Source of the DNA: Anisakis pegreffii
Taxonomy: Eukaryota > Nematoda > Chromadorea > Rhabditida > Anisakidae
Length of the DNA: 64,000 bases
Assembly (NCBI GenBank): GCA_035041965.1
Contig: JAPYMA010000530.1
Location: forward strand, 147,434-211,433
Direction of reading: 5' to 3'
Positions within the stretch are counted from its first letter, which is position 1; the number at the start of each line of letters is the position of its first letter. Below, piece after piece: positions 13,201 to 24,982 of this stretch. The position numbers and the translations under genes were made by a program. Below the pieces are notes generated by a model. It saw nothing but the letters and a program-made list of their open reading frames with translations. It was not told the DNA's origin and did no database searches.

Positions 13201-15215
13201 CCCCGAAAAAGTGTCACGCAATAATTTGATGAAAATAAATTATAAATTTTGCTCTCTAAATTAATATTCATGAGTGCATCGTTGCGTCGTCTCGTTGTTT
13301 ATAAGTTTCAGAATGCAGATGATGAATGCAATGTGAATGTGCGATCTTCATATCTCATTAATACTACACATATTAATGAAATATGAAGATTGCACTTCTC
13401 TTCATTAGAAATATGATATTAACAACATTTGGTGAGTTCTTGGAATGTGCAGCACGAAAGTTTCTTCTGTTTTATGCACAAATTTAATTTACTGAATGGA
13501 TTACTGAAAAGTGGATTCTTTCAAAAAAGGAGAATTTCTAGAAGCCGAAAAACATAGTGGTTAAATTGTTTATTGCTCAAAAACTCTTGTCGGCACAGAA
13601 TGAATTTGGAACTTGCTGAGAAAGAGTGAATTTGACTGATGTATTGTTCTTGCTCACACAGCAGAGCAATTCGTAGCATCTTGGAATTTGTAGCATCAAA
13701 GTTTCTTGTTTTTATGCTTGAAAGTGTGCTCATGACAGGAAATGGAACTGGAAAGGAAGTGAAGCTGACAGGAAAGTGACGGAGTTCGTTGATTGTGTTC
13801 TGAATTCGACATTCAAAACGCTGTCTGGCTATTTGCTATTTTAATGATTCTTTTTCAAAATCTCATCACATGTTCGCTTCCGTTATTTCCGAGAAATTTG
13901 TTCCTGTTCAGAAATCCCACTTGTTTTGTTTTTGATTAATTTCGTTTGAGGAGGCATCGATCGCGCATGGTGTTTGTGCTAAAACTGGTCGACGTTTCTC
14001 GATGCATTTTTCCTAGTGAATAAACAACCGAATTTTCCAATTCGAAATTTTCGACTGCTGTGAGAATGTTTAATCGTATTGTTACGATGCCGTATATTGA
14101 AATGTTGATCGGAAACGGCGACAAATCAAAAGCGTCCATTTTGAGGAGATAAATTCCCGAGAACAGTGAGCAATGATTGTGATAAAGTGCGGTGCGTTAC
14201 AGTCTGAAATTAAATTGGTCAAAAGACAATCAATGAAACGAGCACATACAGTTGGTCGGAAATCCAAACGAGTCGCTCGAGCGCGGTAAATATCAACATA
14301 TACGGAATGGCCATTTGGGTGATTCGAGAGATTGCAAATGCTGGCACAACGTATGCGTGATAGATGCGGAATAAACTCTGAAAATTATTGTATCTGTTTC
14401 ATTTTTTTTACATTGTTCGCTCTTGAATGATTCAAGTTTTAATAATTCTTCCCCCACGAGAGTTTGCTTCAAAGTAAATGATTTGCTTCAGGTGATTTAT
14501 TCGCTCTCGATTTTTATTAATTCTAACAAACTGATGTCATTCTAACGCAGAACAGTTTTTCTTAAAGAATAACCTGGCTGAAACGATAAGAGGGTATTTG
14601 TTGAGCAAATACCTGACGCCACAAAAACGATAATTTAGTTTGATCATACACCTACATCAGATAGGATTAATTGCAGATTGTGAGATGTTAAGTTGTAGTC
14701 TTTCTCGGAATTCTGTTTAATTAAGCACTGATGATGACATTTAAACAAAATCACAATACGTTTATAGCAATTAACTCTCAAGAGGCATCATATAGAAGCA
14801 TATAATCCTGAGACAAATATAAATTTATTCTTTTTTCAAGATTCAGGATACTTTTCTGTTTTTTATTATATCCCCAAAATGCGAACGTCGAATTTCAAGT
14901 AGAAGATTTCACCTCAATCCGAAGACATATTGCAGCCGCATCTGCGCCAAACAGAATTATGTAGAAGAAGCAAATGAACGCATCAAGAATGGCCAGTACA
15001 ATCGGATAAAGAACTGGTTGCGAGCGTGATGAGCGATATGCTCTTTTGAATGCAACGATCAGGATCAAATTGAAGAAACAACCGCATATGGCCACAACAG
15101 AACCGATCATTATGTATGTGAATCTTATCAGTCCACATTCTTCAGATTGTCCGCACAATCCATTATCGCCCAATATACTTTCTATTTCACTTGAATTCTC
15201 GTCTGCCTCCTCCAT
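10284..15215 (-). CDS. Rhodopsin-like GPCR, neuropeptide-receptor type, 6 exons
   Basis: Exons 15215-14913, 14377-14250, 11528-11357, 11215-11084, 10798-10623 and 10569-10284 join in phase to 398 codons. Exon 1 gives a short acidic N-terminus with two Asn/Ser stretches, then TM1 and TM2. Exon 2 gives TM3 ending ERLVWIS (residues 135-141), an ER-x-x-W variant of the DRY motif. Exon 3 carries TM4 and a Cys-containing second extracellular loop. Exon 4 is TM5 (FLPFGLLVGLNILIVIKLA). Exon 5 holds loop 3 and TM6. Exon 6 encodes a Ser/Asn-rich loop and TM7 (DTVSILYMFTSSIRISIYA) followed by KFNPRMRRHI. NPxxY is replaced by SSIRISIYA. The start was chosen because it gives a conventional N-terminus before TM1. 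Its layout resembles nematode FMRFamide-type receptors, but the exact subfamily and ligand are unknown. The acceptor of exon 5 (AATTGAAG) is the least certain boundary. Confidence 0.85.
13339..13395. repeat. Imperfect hairpin, 24-bp arms
   Basis: Arms 13339-13362 and 13372-13395 are inverse complements with two mismatches around a 9-nt loop. It lies inside the 2.7-kb intron between exons 2 and 3 of the receptor gene. It may be a minimal foldback element. No other function is visible. Confidence 0.6.
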
Positions 15216-18195
15216 ACCTACACAATTTTATCATGTAATATTATCTGGATTATCTGGATTGGCCAGGCCGTCATCAAACGTTTGTAACGTCACTGGCCAC
15301 AATGTTTCCGACCGCACCGTTTTAGCCTTGATTTAGTCAGCCCGCTGGCTAGGCGAGCAAGCCAACTGGACAGAATCCAGTAATTAAGCAGGTACCGTGA
15401 ACACTTTACATAATTAAACGTAGCCAAATACCAATCCAATAAATCAGTCATAACTCTAATAAAATAAATATTCCGCCGATCGCTCGCAACGATTGACAAA
15501 ACAACCACTCGATGTCCAAGTAATAAATAAAGCATGTTATGTGCAATAAAGAAATGGATGCCCCTCATAACTGTACGATATGGCTCGACCCTCATAACTA
15601 AACGGTTCGATTGAATTTCTTTTTCCGAGCATTAAACCAAAATGGAAACGTTGGAAGAGTCGAACATATGAAATAATTATTTGATGATCAAATACATCAA
15701 ATATGCATCATATATATGTAAAAAAGTTGTGAAATGTTAAATTTTTTCTAAACGCGATTGTGTTTTCATAACGTTGTTTTCATAACGCGATTGTGAAAAT
15801 TGCAGTGTGAAAAGAAGCGAAAAACCTAAATTGTTGGAGTATCGCTTGTAAGGATGAGAAAAAATTTGCGATTCGCGACAGAAAATCAACATTATGAATG
15901 CACAAGATATTAAATATTCAAGGATGTACGAATGAGACAGTGCGTTTTCTTCTTCGAACGCAGATTTTGATTAGAGAAATTGATTTTGATCATACGTATT
16001 TGATTAGAGGAAAATCATTCGATTGCAATATCGAACACGGGAAACCTTACCAAATCGTGTTCCTCAATCGACAAGCGTTGATTCTTCAACTAAAAAAGTA
16101 AACTGGAAAGGCTTCTACACAGCCGAAATCCAACGGCAACTACAGCTTCACGCTTCCAAATACCTTTTTCGAATGTACTTAACTGTGAATCTTATTGATG
16201 AACTTTTAAGTAACACACCTAAGCCATCGAAAGCTTTTCGAACTTTTACCATCACGACACCCACCTCCCCAGAAACTGGGTGTCGTAATGGTAAAAATAC
16301 TGATCTATTTCATTATGGCATAGATCAAATGTTAGATGTGTCACTCAGGTTTTGGAAAATCACTGACCTCTGTGTAAAACCTTTGTTTTGCCGATGTGGA
16401 AAAAATCCACATTTCGTTTGGAATAAAAGATATGAGTGAGATATGAAAGATAAAAGGTATGAGTGAGGGATCACGTTACGAACGCTTCAGAAAGTGTTCC
16501 AATATTAATCGTTTAACAAACAAGACGAACGTCACTGCCAACGAAATTTGGAGACGATCAACGGTGAAAAATTTTGATGGGTCACTGCTTTGTGCCAACT
16601 GAGCAGTTGTTTTCAATGGTGATTCTTAGATGAAGGAATACATATGGAGAATGCATATGAAGTATTCTAGATTGAAATGCACCCATTTCTTCATGGAACT
16701 GAACTCTAGCAGCCATTTATTTACAATAATACAAAGCGTGCTGTCGTCATACCGTTGTGCACATAATGCTCTTGCTGTTTTTTCATATCATTGAGAAGAT
16801 GAAAAAATTAGAGTGATTGAATTTGAATATTAGAATTGAAATATTAGAATGAATTTGAGTGAATTGAATTGAATGAATTTGAGTGAATTGAGTGAATTTA
16901 ATTGAATTTTTCATGAGTGAAATATTAGAATCATGTTACTAGGGCGATTTTGTTGAGATAATAGAATTTTTTTCGATATTAGACGTTCATAATCGATGTG
17001 TAGATCTATCTTTATCTTTACGATCTAGTGATTGTTCTCATTAAGCTGTTTAGTCGTCGAGTTCAAAACAACGTCGATGCATAGCGATAATACACGTGTG
17101 CCTTCGTTGCGACCGTATTGGATGTGAAAATGATTTAGTTCTCAGAGGTCATGTGATCTGTCTAAAATTCTACTGTAATTCAAAGTTTTTAAGTGATAAG
17201 TGCAACTAGAACGGAATGAACACTCGAAGTGAAAATATGAGTGAACCTTTCATCATCTTGTAATTATCCAGCAATTATATCGCATCACGACTGCAGATGT
17301 ACCTTTCTATTACAAGCAATTAGTGCTTTATCAGTTCATTTCTCACACTCTCACTCACTTATTTATCAGTTTTGCAATTTGTCGCACTTCTTCAGTATCT
17401 CATGAATGATTCACTCAATAACTTCAGAGGTTTTCAAGAATCTCTTATCAAGCAGATAAACAGAATGAATCAAAATCCAAGCGTACATCTATCTCTACTC
17501 TCAAGCGAACAACTACTTTATCATAAGTTTGCACGACTCCAAATCTCAACTCTAGCATGGTATAATACTGTCGGGAAAGAAAACAAGTGAAAATGGAAAT
17601 TTGAAATTCGAATTTCCTGAAAGCTGTTGAATATTTGTTGTTGTGAAATGATGAATTCAATGAAAAGCTCAATTCAAAGATGGAATTGGTGAAATTTGTA
17701 GGATAAAATGAGATTTTTTCGAATAATATTATGGTGAACGCTTAAAGACACACTGTGAAAGCAATTCATGAGGCATTATTAATGCGCATATAAACCTCAA
17801 ACCTGTACATTCAAACTCATAATGAGTTATGATACTATGCGATAGAAGTGTTCAGATGAAATGCGTTTTCACATATAATATTGCACACGGATGAATTCTA
17901 TCGATCTCATCTCAATTTTCTGATTCGTCAGTCGCGTTCACGCGAGAATGGTCAATAAGCCTTCCATATTCACTGAACAAAACAATTACTGATTCATTAG
18001 GAAAGCATGGAAAACTAGACCACAATAACGATGAATTTCCGCGGAAGTGTGAATCTTTTATGAAGTGAATAATGACTGACATCAGAAATTGTTAGTGCAA
18101 TTCCATGAAAATCATAAGCTTCTTGTTCGTTCATGCGAAGAGATTTGCACAAATGGATTTGTATTTGTACAAATTTTGTACAGATTTGTGGATTT
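15216..18195. other. Non-coding interval upstream of the receptor gene
   Basis: This includes the receptor's 5' flank. Open frames of 60-138 codons occur at 15.3-16.4 kb but lack recognisable domains or clean splice boundaries. A GAATT(G/T)GA-type minisatellite runs from about 16828 to 16915, and a hairpin lies at 16244-16296. No RNA gene was recognised. Confidence 0.45.
16244..16296. repeat. Hairpin with 20-bp arms
   Basis: Arms 16244-16263 and 16277-16296 (core ACGACACCCA and TGGGTGTCGT) pair with a single mismatch around a 13-nt C-rich loop. A transcript would form a stable stem-loop. It could be a miniature foldback element or a structured RNA, and nothing distinguishes the two. Confidence 0.6.
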
Positions 18196-18503
18196 GTACA
18201 AATCTCAATTCAGAGATTTGCACAAATCTCTCCGCATGAATTGAGATTTGTACAAATCCACAAATCTCTCCGCATGAATTGAGATTTGTACAAATCCACA
18301 AATCTCTCCGCATGAATTGAGATTTGTACAAATCCACAAATCTCTCCGCATGAATTGAGATTTGTACAAATCCACAAATCTCTCCGCATGAATTGAGATT
18401 TGTACAAATCCACAAATCTCTCCGCATGAATTGAGATTTGTACAAATCCACAAATCTCTCCGCATGAATTGAGATTTGTACAAATCCACAAATCTCTCCG
18501 CAC
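18196..18503. repeat. 38-bp tandem satellite
   Basis: The anchor word CCGCATGAATTGAG recurs at 18232, 18270, 18308, 18346, 18384, 18422 and 18460, with a variant at 18498, an exact 38-bp period. Each unit contains the perfect 14-bp palindrome GATTTGTACAAATC. Because 38 is not a multiple of 3 and the units lack stops, all three minus-strand frames are open and look like long proteins rich in ICTNLNSCGE-type repeats. These are repeat artefacts, not genes. Confidence 0.95.
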
Positions 18504-18590
18504 AAATTGTAATACACATAATAATTTTTATAACAGATGCTACTTCAAGTGCAAAACAAATGACGAGTTATAGAAGAATGAATTGGTTTC

Positions 18591-19617
18591 GTTCCTCATC
18601 AAACGAGTATTTTGTTCCTCATCAAACGAATATTTTGTTCCTCATCAAACGAGTATTTTGTTCCTCACCAAACAAATATTTTGTTCCTCATCAAACGAAT
18701 ATTTTGTTCCTCATCAAACGAATATTTTGTTCCTCATCAAACGAATATTTTGTTCCTCATCAAACGAATATTTTGTTCCTCATCAAACGAATACTATCAG
18801 ATAACTTTCAGATGTTCCTCATCAAACGAATATTTTGTTCCTCATCAAACGAATATTTTGTTCCTCATCAAACGAATATTTTGTTCCTCATCAAACGAAT
18901 ATTTTGTTCCTCATCAAACGAATATTTTGTTCCTCATCAAACGAATACTATCAGATAACTTTCAGATGTTCCTCATCAAACGAATACTATCAGATAACTT
19001 TCAGATGTTCCTCATCAAACGAATATTTTGTTCCTCATCAAACGAATATTTTGTTCCTCATCAAACGAATATTTTGTTCCTCATCAAACGAATATTTTGT
19101 TCCTCATCAAACGAATATTTTGTTCCTCATCAAACGAATATTTTGTTCCTCATCAAACGAATACTATCAGATAACTTTCAGATGTTCCTCATCAAACGAA
19201 TATTTTGTTCCTCATCAAACGAATATTTTGTTCCTCATCAAACAAATATTTTGTTCCTCATCAAACGAATATTTTGTTCCTCATCAAACGAATATTTTGT
19301 TCCTCATCAAACGAATATTTTGTTCCTCATCAAACGAATACTATCAGATAACTTTCAGGACGTTCCTCATCAAACAAATATTTTGTTCCTCATCAAACGA
19401 ATATTTTGTTCCTCATCAAACGAATATTTTGTTCCTCATCAAACGAATATTTTGTTCCTCATCAAACGAATATTTTGTTCCTCATCAAACGAATATTTTG
19501 TTCCTCATCAAACGAATACTATCAGATAACTTTCAGATGTTCCTCATCAAACGAATACTATCAGATAACTTTCAGATGTTCCTCATCAAACGAATATTTT
19601 GTTCCTCATCAAACGAA
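18591..19617. repeat. 23-bp satellite with 177-bp higher-order repeat
   Basis: The basic unit TTTTGTTCCTCATCAAACG plus AATA (23 bp) is reiterated in blocks. A 39-bp variant unit containing CTATCAGATAACTTTCAGA starts at 18794, 18948, 18987, 19164, 19341, 19519 and 19558. Spacings are 154, 39, 177, 177, 178 and 39, that is one 39-bp unit plus five or six 23-bp units. This is a higher-order repeat of period 177. Plus-strand frames are open for up to 305 codons purely because the units have no stop codons. Confidence 0.95.
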
Positions 19618-20854
19618 AGAGATTCATACGCTGTACGGTCACATAACCTTAAGCAGTAATATTCATGAAGCTTACTCCTCATATTTCACGATCTTTTCTC
19701 TCACATCACAAATTCCAGTTTTGAGCAAACAGATGATAGATGGAATGGTACGGACTGATCTCAGAGTGGTGCTATAGATAATCGAGGATACAATAATCTG
19801 AGCAAAGCTATTTCTTGAACTGGAATGATCATATTTAAAGCAGACAAGTGAATAGCTGATCGATCACTTTGGACTATGATCACTCATTGTATAAGTTATT
19901 CACAGACATGTTTTCTTCATAGACTGGAAGGAGCCCTTCTTGGAAAAGGAATTCTACTGTTGCTTGAGAATTGCCGCGAAATAAATGGTATTTCGCAAAA
20001 CAATATGTGGTGATAGTGAACAAGATTTAAAAAAAAGAGGCAACTGTCCTGCAAAGAATCGATTGGTCACACAGCCACGACAACATCGATCGACTCAAAC
20101 CACTCTGATAAAACCTTGGCCCAATTTATGCAACATCTTATCTGGCAATTAAATGAAACCGGACTAGTATTTATTATGAATGTAAATGAGATATTTGAAT
20201 GAGATATTTGAAATGAGATATTTGGCTCATTTCGATTAATATCTGATGGATACGATAGATTATCAATCACATAAACCATGAAACGCGTCAGTGTTGATTC
20301 AGAGAAAAGCATCAGGAGTACAGCTGTTGCAATGAAGACGATGAAATTTCTGTGAAGGAACGGAAAACGATAGATGCTGTTGGATCATCGCAGGCTGTGT
20401 GCGGATGAATAATCATCAAACGACCGAAGGACGGGTCGAGCAAACAACCACGCCTCTGACTTCATTAATTCATCATAAGTTCAGTGATGATGAAATTGAT
20501 ATGGGATATGGATTTCCAGTTGGATCGTAACGACAATATCATTTGCTTAGACGATGGATATATGAATTTTAATGAACTGAAATTGTTCTCAGGAGAGGGA
20601 ATGTCTGACTCAAAATAGAATATTCAGTTATTTCATTGACGTTTGTGAACATAATGCGATGAGAGTTTTAAACACAATCTTACATGCCAGTCTTGACTAC
20701 CGTGTTACAAGGAAGGAAATAATTCTGGGACGGGAAATTTCGATGAACAAACTTAATCTCGTCTCCGATCCCTGAATTTTCCTCGAAAATGTAACGCTCG
20801 TATTGGAGTCATTAGGATCTTAAAAACAGAAATTCGTTCTGTGAAAAGTATTGA

Positions 20855-21003
20855 AATATAATTAGAATAATTAGAATAGGCTAAGAATAATAAGAATAGG
20901 CTAAGAATAATTAGAATAAGCTAGAGTTTTGTGAAAAGTATTGGAATACGATTAGAATAATTAGAATAGGCTAGAGATAAATTAGAATTGGCTAGAGATA
21001 AAC
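20855..21003. repeat. Degenerate minisatellite
   Basis: Short units of the type AATTAGAATAGGCTAAG recur with substitutions, together with two longer spaced copies of GTGAAAAGTATTG. It is an old, decayed tandem repeat with no coding potential. Confidence 0.6.
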
Positions 21004-22702
21004 GCAATGCCACAATGTCGTATCAGCGATCATATTTCATTGAATCACACCAAACATTAACAATGCATAGTGTTCGCTGAGAAAAATGAGCAACGTTCTG
21101 AAAAGACAGTACCGTAATGTTCTTTTTCTGCACGTTGAAGAAGTTGTCTCATTCATCACCGAAGCTTTAGACCAAGTTACAATTCAAAGAAATGGCTCTG
21201 TCACAGTGCTGAGAAATGCCACATTCTCCTGACGATAGTGACAATAAGATAGCCGAAAACATTTCGTTCCCGTGATAAAATTCGTCGATTTTTCATCTGT
21301 GGTCATACACAGTTTTTAGTTTCTTCTTCAGAACAACCGCCTTGTTGACAGAGACCATACGTAACATCCACCTGTCTCATCACTGTAGCAGAGCTACAGG
21401 AGTTCTAGCAATGCTCTGCGTTTTACTTATGCAGTAGAAAAAGTTTCTTGGAAATTGAAGAAGAGTTTTAAAGTGATCCTCAGCTTGAGGACTACGAATT
21501 AGCAGGTTAACTGTGAGTTGCAAAGCTGAAGGAATGGTAACGTTGACCTGCAAGGACGAGAATGAGAACGTTGTACACTTGGAATAAGATGAATGACGTT
21601 GATATTTATCCATAACATATGCCCTGCTGCAATTGTTTGCCTCGAAGTGGAACGGGTCATTTTTGCCTTATGCAAACAAATGTGTAATATTGAAAAATGG
21701 AATTGATAGAAAATTGCATGCCTAATGAGCCTTAATCCTCTGAAGGGATATCGTTAATGAAGTGCCATCAAAGTGCTGCTTATTTTAATCGTCGAAGCGT
21801 TTGAACGCAAATTGTGGTAAGTAAAAATTTACAAAAGTGCTCCTATGGCACTCTCGAGGACAATTTTCGTATTTTTGGATCAACGAGACAAAAAAACGCA
21901 CATTCCATCTGCTGGTTTTTGAGTATTCGGAATTTTTTGTTGCATCCTCAGAAAATACTTTTAGTGATTTGATAAATCTTCGAAAAGTTTGACCGTTTCG
22001 TTCAATCGATTTGACCTTTTCAAACGTTTTGTGACCAAACAGTGAATAATTTTCTGCTTTCTTAGAATTTCATTTGAATTGGTGTGATTATCAGTGTTCG
22101 TGTGCACTGCTGAATTCACAGTATAGGGTGTAACGTCGTGCTTACTGCTAAAAATGTAGCGTGTACACTTTTGAATGAATTATTCATAATGCAATTGTAT
22201 TCGAGCATTTCACACACAATTTGTGTGCATAACAAGTAGATTTCAAGAAAACATCGAATTGCTATGGAAACCGGGAGCTTTGTTGCATTCTTGACTCCTG
22301 AAAGATTCCCACCAGTATCCACCGTATTCAAAAATGTCCGAGTCGAGAACTATCGTGAATCATACGATTCACGATAAAAATGATTTCATTCATATTTTTT
22401 TGTAATGAATAAGCTCTCCTCTCTTTGGCCAGATGTTTTATCTCTTTCAAAGCGATATTGTAAAATTCATATTGAATAATGTAATCGCTTAATCTTTTGG
22501 AAAATTTTGCATAGAGTAAATTGAGCGTCTTATGAATAAGCTTCACCCCGCACCATTCAAATGCTTTTCAACCTTTGTCTTGCTCATGAAAAAATATGTT
22601 TCTCAACCTTTTGTGCTCTTCATGAAAATTTTGTATTGTACAGTCTAGACATATCGTTACTTTCGCTGTATTCACGTGATTCTTTCATTACGCTAAATCC
22701 CC

Positions 22703-22710
22703 TATAAAAG
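22703..22710 (+). promoter_or_regulatory. TATA-box-like motif
   Basis: CCCTATAAAAGGATAAGG is a strong TATA-type core in a gene-poor region. It is followed about 30 bp later by ATCAGGCATTC, which could serve as an initiator. No gene is recognised downstream, and the arrangement could be the promoter of a decayed LTR element. Assigned from the motif only. Confidence 0.3.
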
Positions 22711-22924
22711 GATAAGGCTCCCCTTCGATATCAGGCATTCATTCATTCGTTATTAATCAATCGTTTGCTGGTTCGTGTAAACCAATCAATCAATCGTTAC
22801 TGCTGCTCCTTGGCTCAGTTCCTCAGCTTCATTTCGTTGGAAATCAATCTCCCATTATTCCTCGACTCAATCACTCAATTTCGTTTCGCTCGTTGGTTGT
22901 TGCTTATTTGCTGTGTGTGTGTGA

Positions 22925-22990
22925 ATCGAAGTAAATATTCGTTGTAAATAGTGTTTCTCACCACTATTTACTGCGAATATTTACTTCGAT
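22925..22990. repeat. Long near-perfect hairpin, 29-bp arms
   Basis: Arms 22925-22953 and 22962-22990 (outer word ATCGAAGTAAATATTCG) pair with two adjacent mismatches around an 8-nt loop. It lies about 220 bp downstream of the TATA-like motif. Possible readings are a foldback element or a hairpin RNA precursor. Confidence 0.65.
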
Positions 22991-23291
22991 AGACGCCTAT
23001 CTCCCGTTCGTCCAATCAATCTACCCGTTGCTATTTACCACAAGAACAGCGAAACGATGATGAGTTCCTCGAAACTGCACATTCCCCGCAACACGCTAAA
23101 CTTGACCACTCGCGATCAATCATCCATAGCCTAACGATTCGCAAATAATCTGAATTGACGAACCGTGGCACAAACAAAAAACCCGAAATTATCCACTCAA
23201 GTCTAATTGTTTCACCATGATCGTATATCTTATTGTGCTTGTACCACTGCATTGTATCGGTTGCTTGAGAGATTGATGACTAGTTTAATGT

Positions 23292-23512
23292 TGTGCGGGA
23301 AGTCCCCGAATTCGAAGTCCCCGTCCCGAATCCCCGTCCCCGACCATTTTCGAGTGGCGGCCATTTTTGGGGACTGTCCTCGTCCCTGAAATGTCCCCGA
23401 CTCTCCCCGTCCTCGACCTCTCCAGAATTGTCGGTTCTCCCCGAAATTTCGGGGAGGTTCCTCGAATTTTCGGGGAGTCTCTCCGAAACTCCCCAGACCG
23501 CGCCCATGCAAG
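23292..23512. mobile_element. GC-rich MITE-like element (CCCCGTCCCCGA family), copy A
   Basis: A C-rich block begins TGTTGTGCGGGAAGTCCCCGA and consists of reiterated CCCCGTCCC, CCCCGAA and TTTCGGGG words. It shares the segment CCGACCATTTTCGAG, then CGG, then GGACT with the copy at 24420-24590. The open frames on both strands here are by-products of biased composition. Only one terminus is suggested (TGTTGTGCGGG), so family assignment is tentative. Confidence 0.5.
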
Positions 23513-23584
23513 CAATTCGAAATTAGATATTCGATCTTTGCTCGCATGTTTGCCTCTAAGGCTCCACTACCATCCTGTCTCAGC

Positions 23585-23680
23585 TAGGGTTTGCAGCGGA
23601 TCCCGGGATTTCAGTTCTGATCCCGACCCCGGGATTTATGTTTTGAAAAATCCTGGGATCTCGGGATTTGATAAAGCGGG
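23585..23680. mobile_element. GGATCCCGGGAT-type MITE fragment
   Basis: The sequence TAGGGTTTGCAGCGGATCCC and following repeats of ATCCCGGGATTT and ATCCCGACCCCGGGAT form a short GC-palindrome-rich block. The left edge resembles hAT-type termini of the TAGGGTTTGC kind. The right edge near GATAAAGCGGG is unclear. Confidence 0.45.
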
Positions 23681-24419
23681 TCAGTTTGTATTAACTTTGA
23701 TAGTGCGCCGATCTTGGAGGAAACCTTAATCATTCCCAGCTCATTCGTATGCAGTCATCCTCGTTGTTTGCCACCTATGATCGATGAATAGTCTAGGAAA
23801 TTGATGCAAGTCAGACGAATGGCATGTTCAACGATAGCTCGATGATTTTTTGCGTAGCATTTCATAGAACTATCAACTAATTATTCTGCTCTTCATCTGA
23901 ATGCACTTCTGAATGCTCATCTGAATGCACTTCTATGCAGACTAATGGACATAATCACATTTTATAATGAGAACCAAGAGCATCAAAATTCAACAAAATT
24001 TTGAGTTCATGAATCCATGTGTTAATTCCCTCCCAGGATTACGAATATTTCGAGAGCTGCACAGTTACATGTAATATGTCCGCATACGTGAGTGTAGTAG
24101 AAAAGTGTAGGAGTAGAGCGTGTATTCTCTTTTGTTTTTGTCAAAGAAATTTTGCTATTATTTTGCTATTTTTTCAAAAACTCCAGTTTTTTGCAATTTT
24201 TTGTTAAACTCTAAAAACTCCTTTTGCTATGCTATTTTTCAAAAATTTTGCTATTTTCGAAAACTCTATATTCTCATGTGATTGAATAAATACAGTAAAT
24301 AAAATTGCATTGCGCCTTTGCAGTTATCGCTATTCTAGCCTAAAGATCACTTATTTCAATGTCTTTCCATCGAAAAATCATTTTTTCAAGGTCCTGCTGA
24401 CTCTATTTCCAAAGTTACA

Positions 24420-24590
24420 TCTTCGGGGAATTTCGGGGAGTCGGGGACGGGGATGAGATTGAGTCTTCTTCCCGAAACTCCCCGTCCCCAAGTCCTCGTC
24501 CCCGTCTCCGACCATTTTCGAGCGGTGGACATTTTCGGGGACTCTCCCCGTCCCAGACTTTTTTCTCTCCCCGCACAGCACTAGCCGCTA
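24420..24590. mobile_element. GC-rich MITE-like element, copy B
   Basis: Contains CGGGGAATTTCGGGGAGTCG, CCCCGTCCCC and the CCGACCATTTTCGAG segment shared with copy A. It ends TCTCCCCGCACAGCACTA, whose inverse TAGTGCTGTGCGGGGA resembles the left end of copy A (TAATGTTGTGCGGGA). The two look like members of one non-autonomous element family, each keeping a different end. Confidence 0.5.
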
Positions 24591-24824
24591 GTTTACAGAA
24601 GCACACATTGTCGAATGATAATAACTTGATGATAACAGTTAGTGTGAAATGCAGTAATGCTATTATTTCATTTATTAATATTAATATCTTTCTGTGAAAG
24701 TTTTGTTATATGAACATTGTTGCAACTTCCATATCAATAACTCTGACATTGCGATAAAACCTCTTTAGGGTTACGTTTTCTTTACATTAAAGTAAGTGGG
24801 GTCTGAATTCAACGTGCATTTTTT

Positions 24825-24982
24825 GAAAATGTTTCATGCATAGATGAAAGCTTATTTCGAATTTATGCAGCTCTTACTTTTTTGTAATATTTTTCTTTTC
24901 CAAAGGATAATTTTCTTTGAAAATGTTCCATACATTGATGAAAGTTTATTGTGGGTTTATGCAGCTATTACTTTTTTGTAAT
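24825..24982. repeat. Imperfect tandem duplication, about 92 bp
   Basis: The segment starting GAAAATGTTTCATGCATAGA and ending CTTTTTTGTAAT is repeated in diverged form about 92 bp later, starting GAAAATGTTCCATACATTGA. There is no coding content. Confidence 0.6.

Noticed and set aside
15290..15595. 101-codon minus frame just upstream of the receptor gene
   Set aside because: No domain and no splice sites linking it in phase to receptor exon 1, which already has a suitable start.
18131..18519. Long minus-strand open frames (97-128 codons) with ICTNLNSCGEICGF-type repeats
   Set aside because: They are three-frame readings of a stop-free 38-bp tandem satellite, not a protein gene.
18476..19777. 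Plus-strand open frames up to 305 codons resembling a repetitive protein
   Set aside because: They are produced by the 23-bp satellite, which has no stops in any plus frame. All frames are open alike.
23230..23729. Overlapping open frames on both strands in the GC-rich block
   Set aside because: Biased composition of a MITE-like element removes stop codons. The translations are Pro/Ser/Gly/Arg low-complexity.
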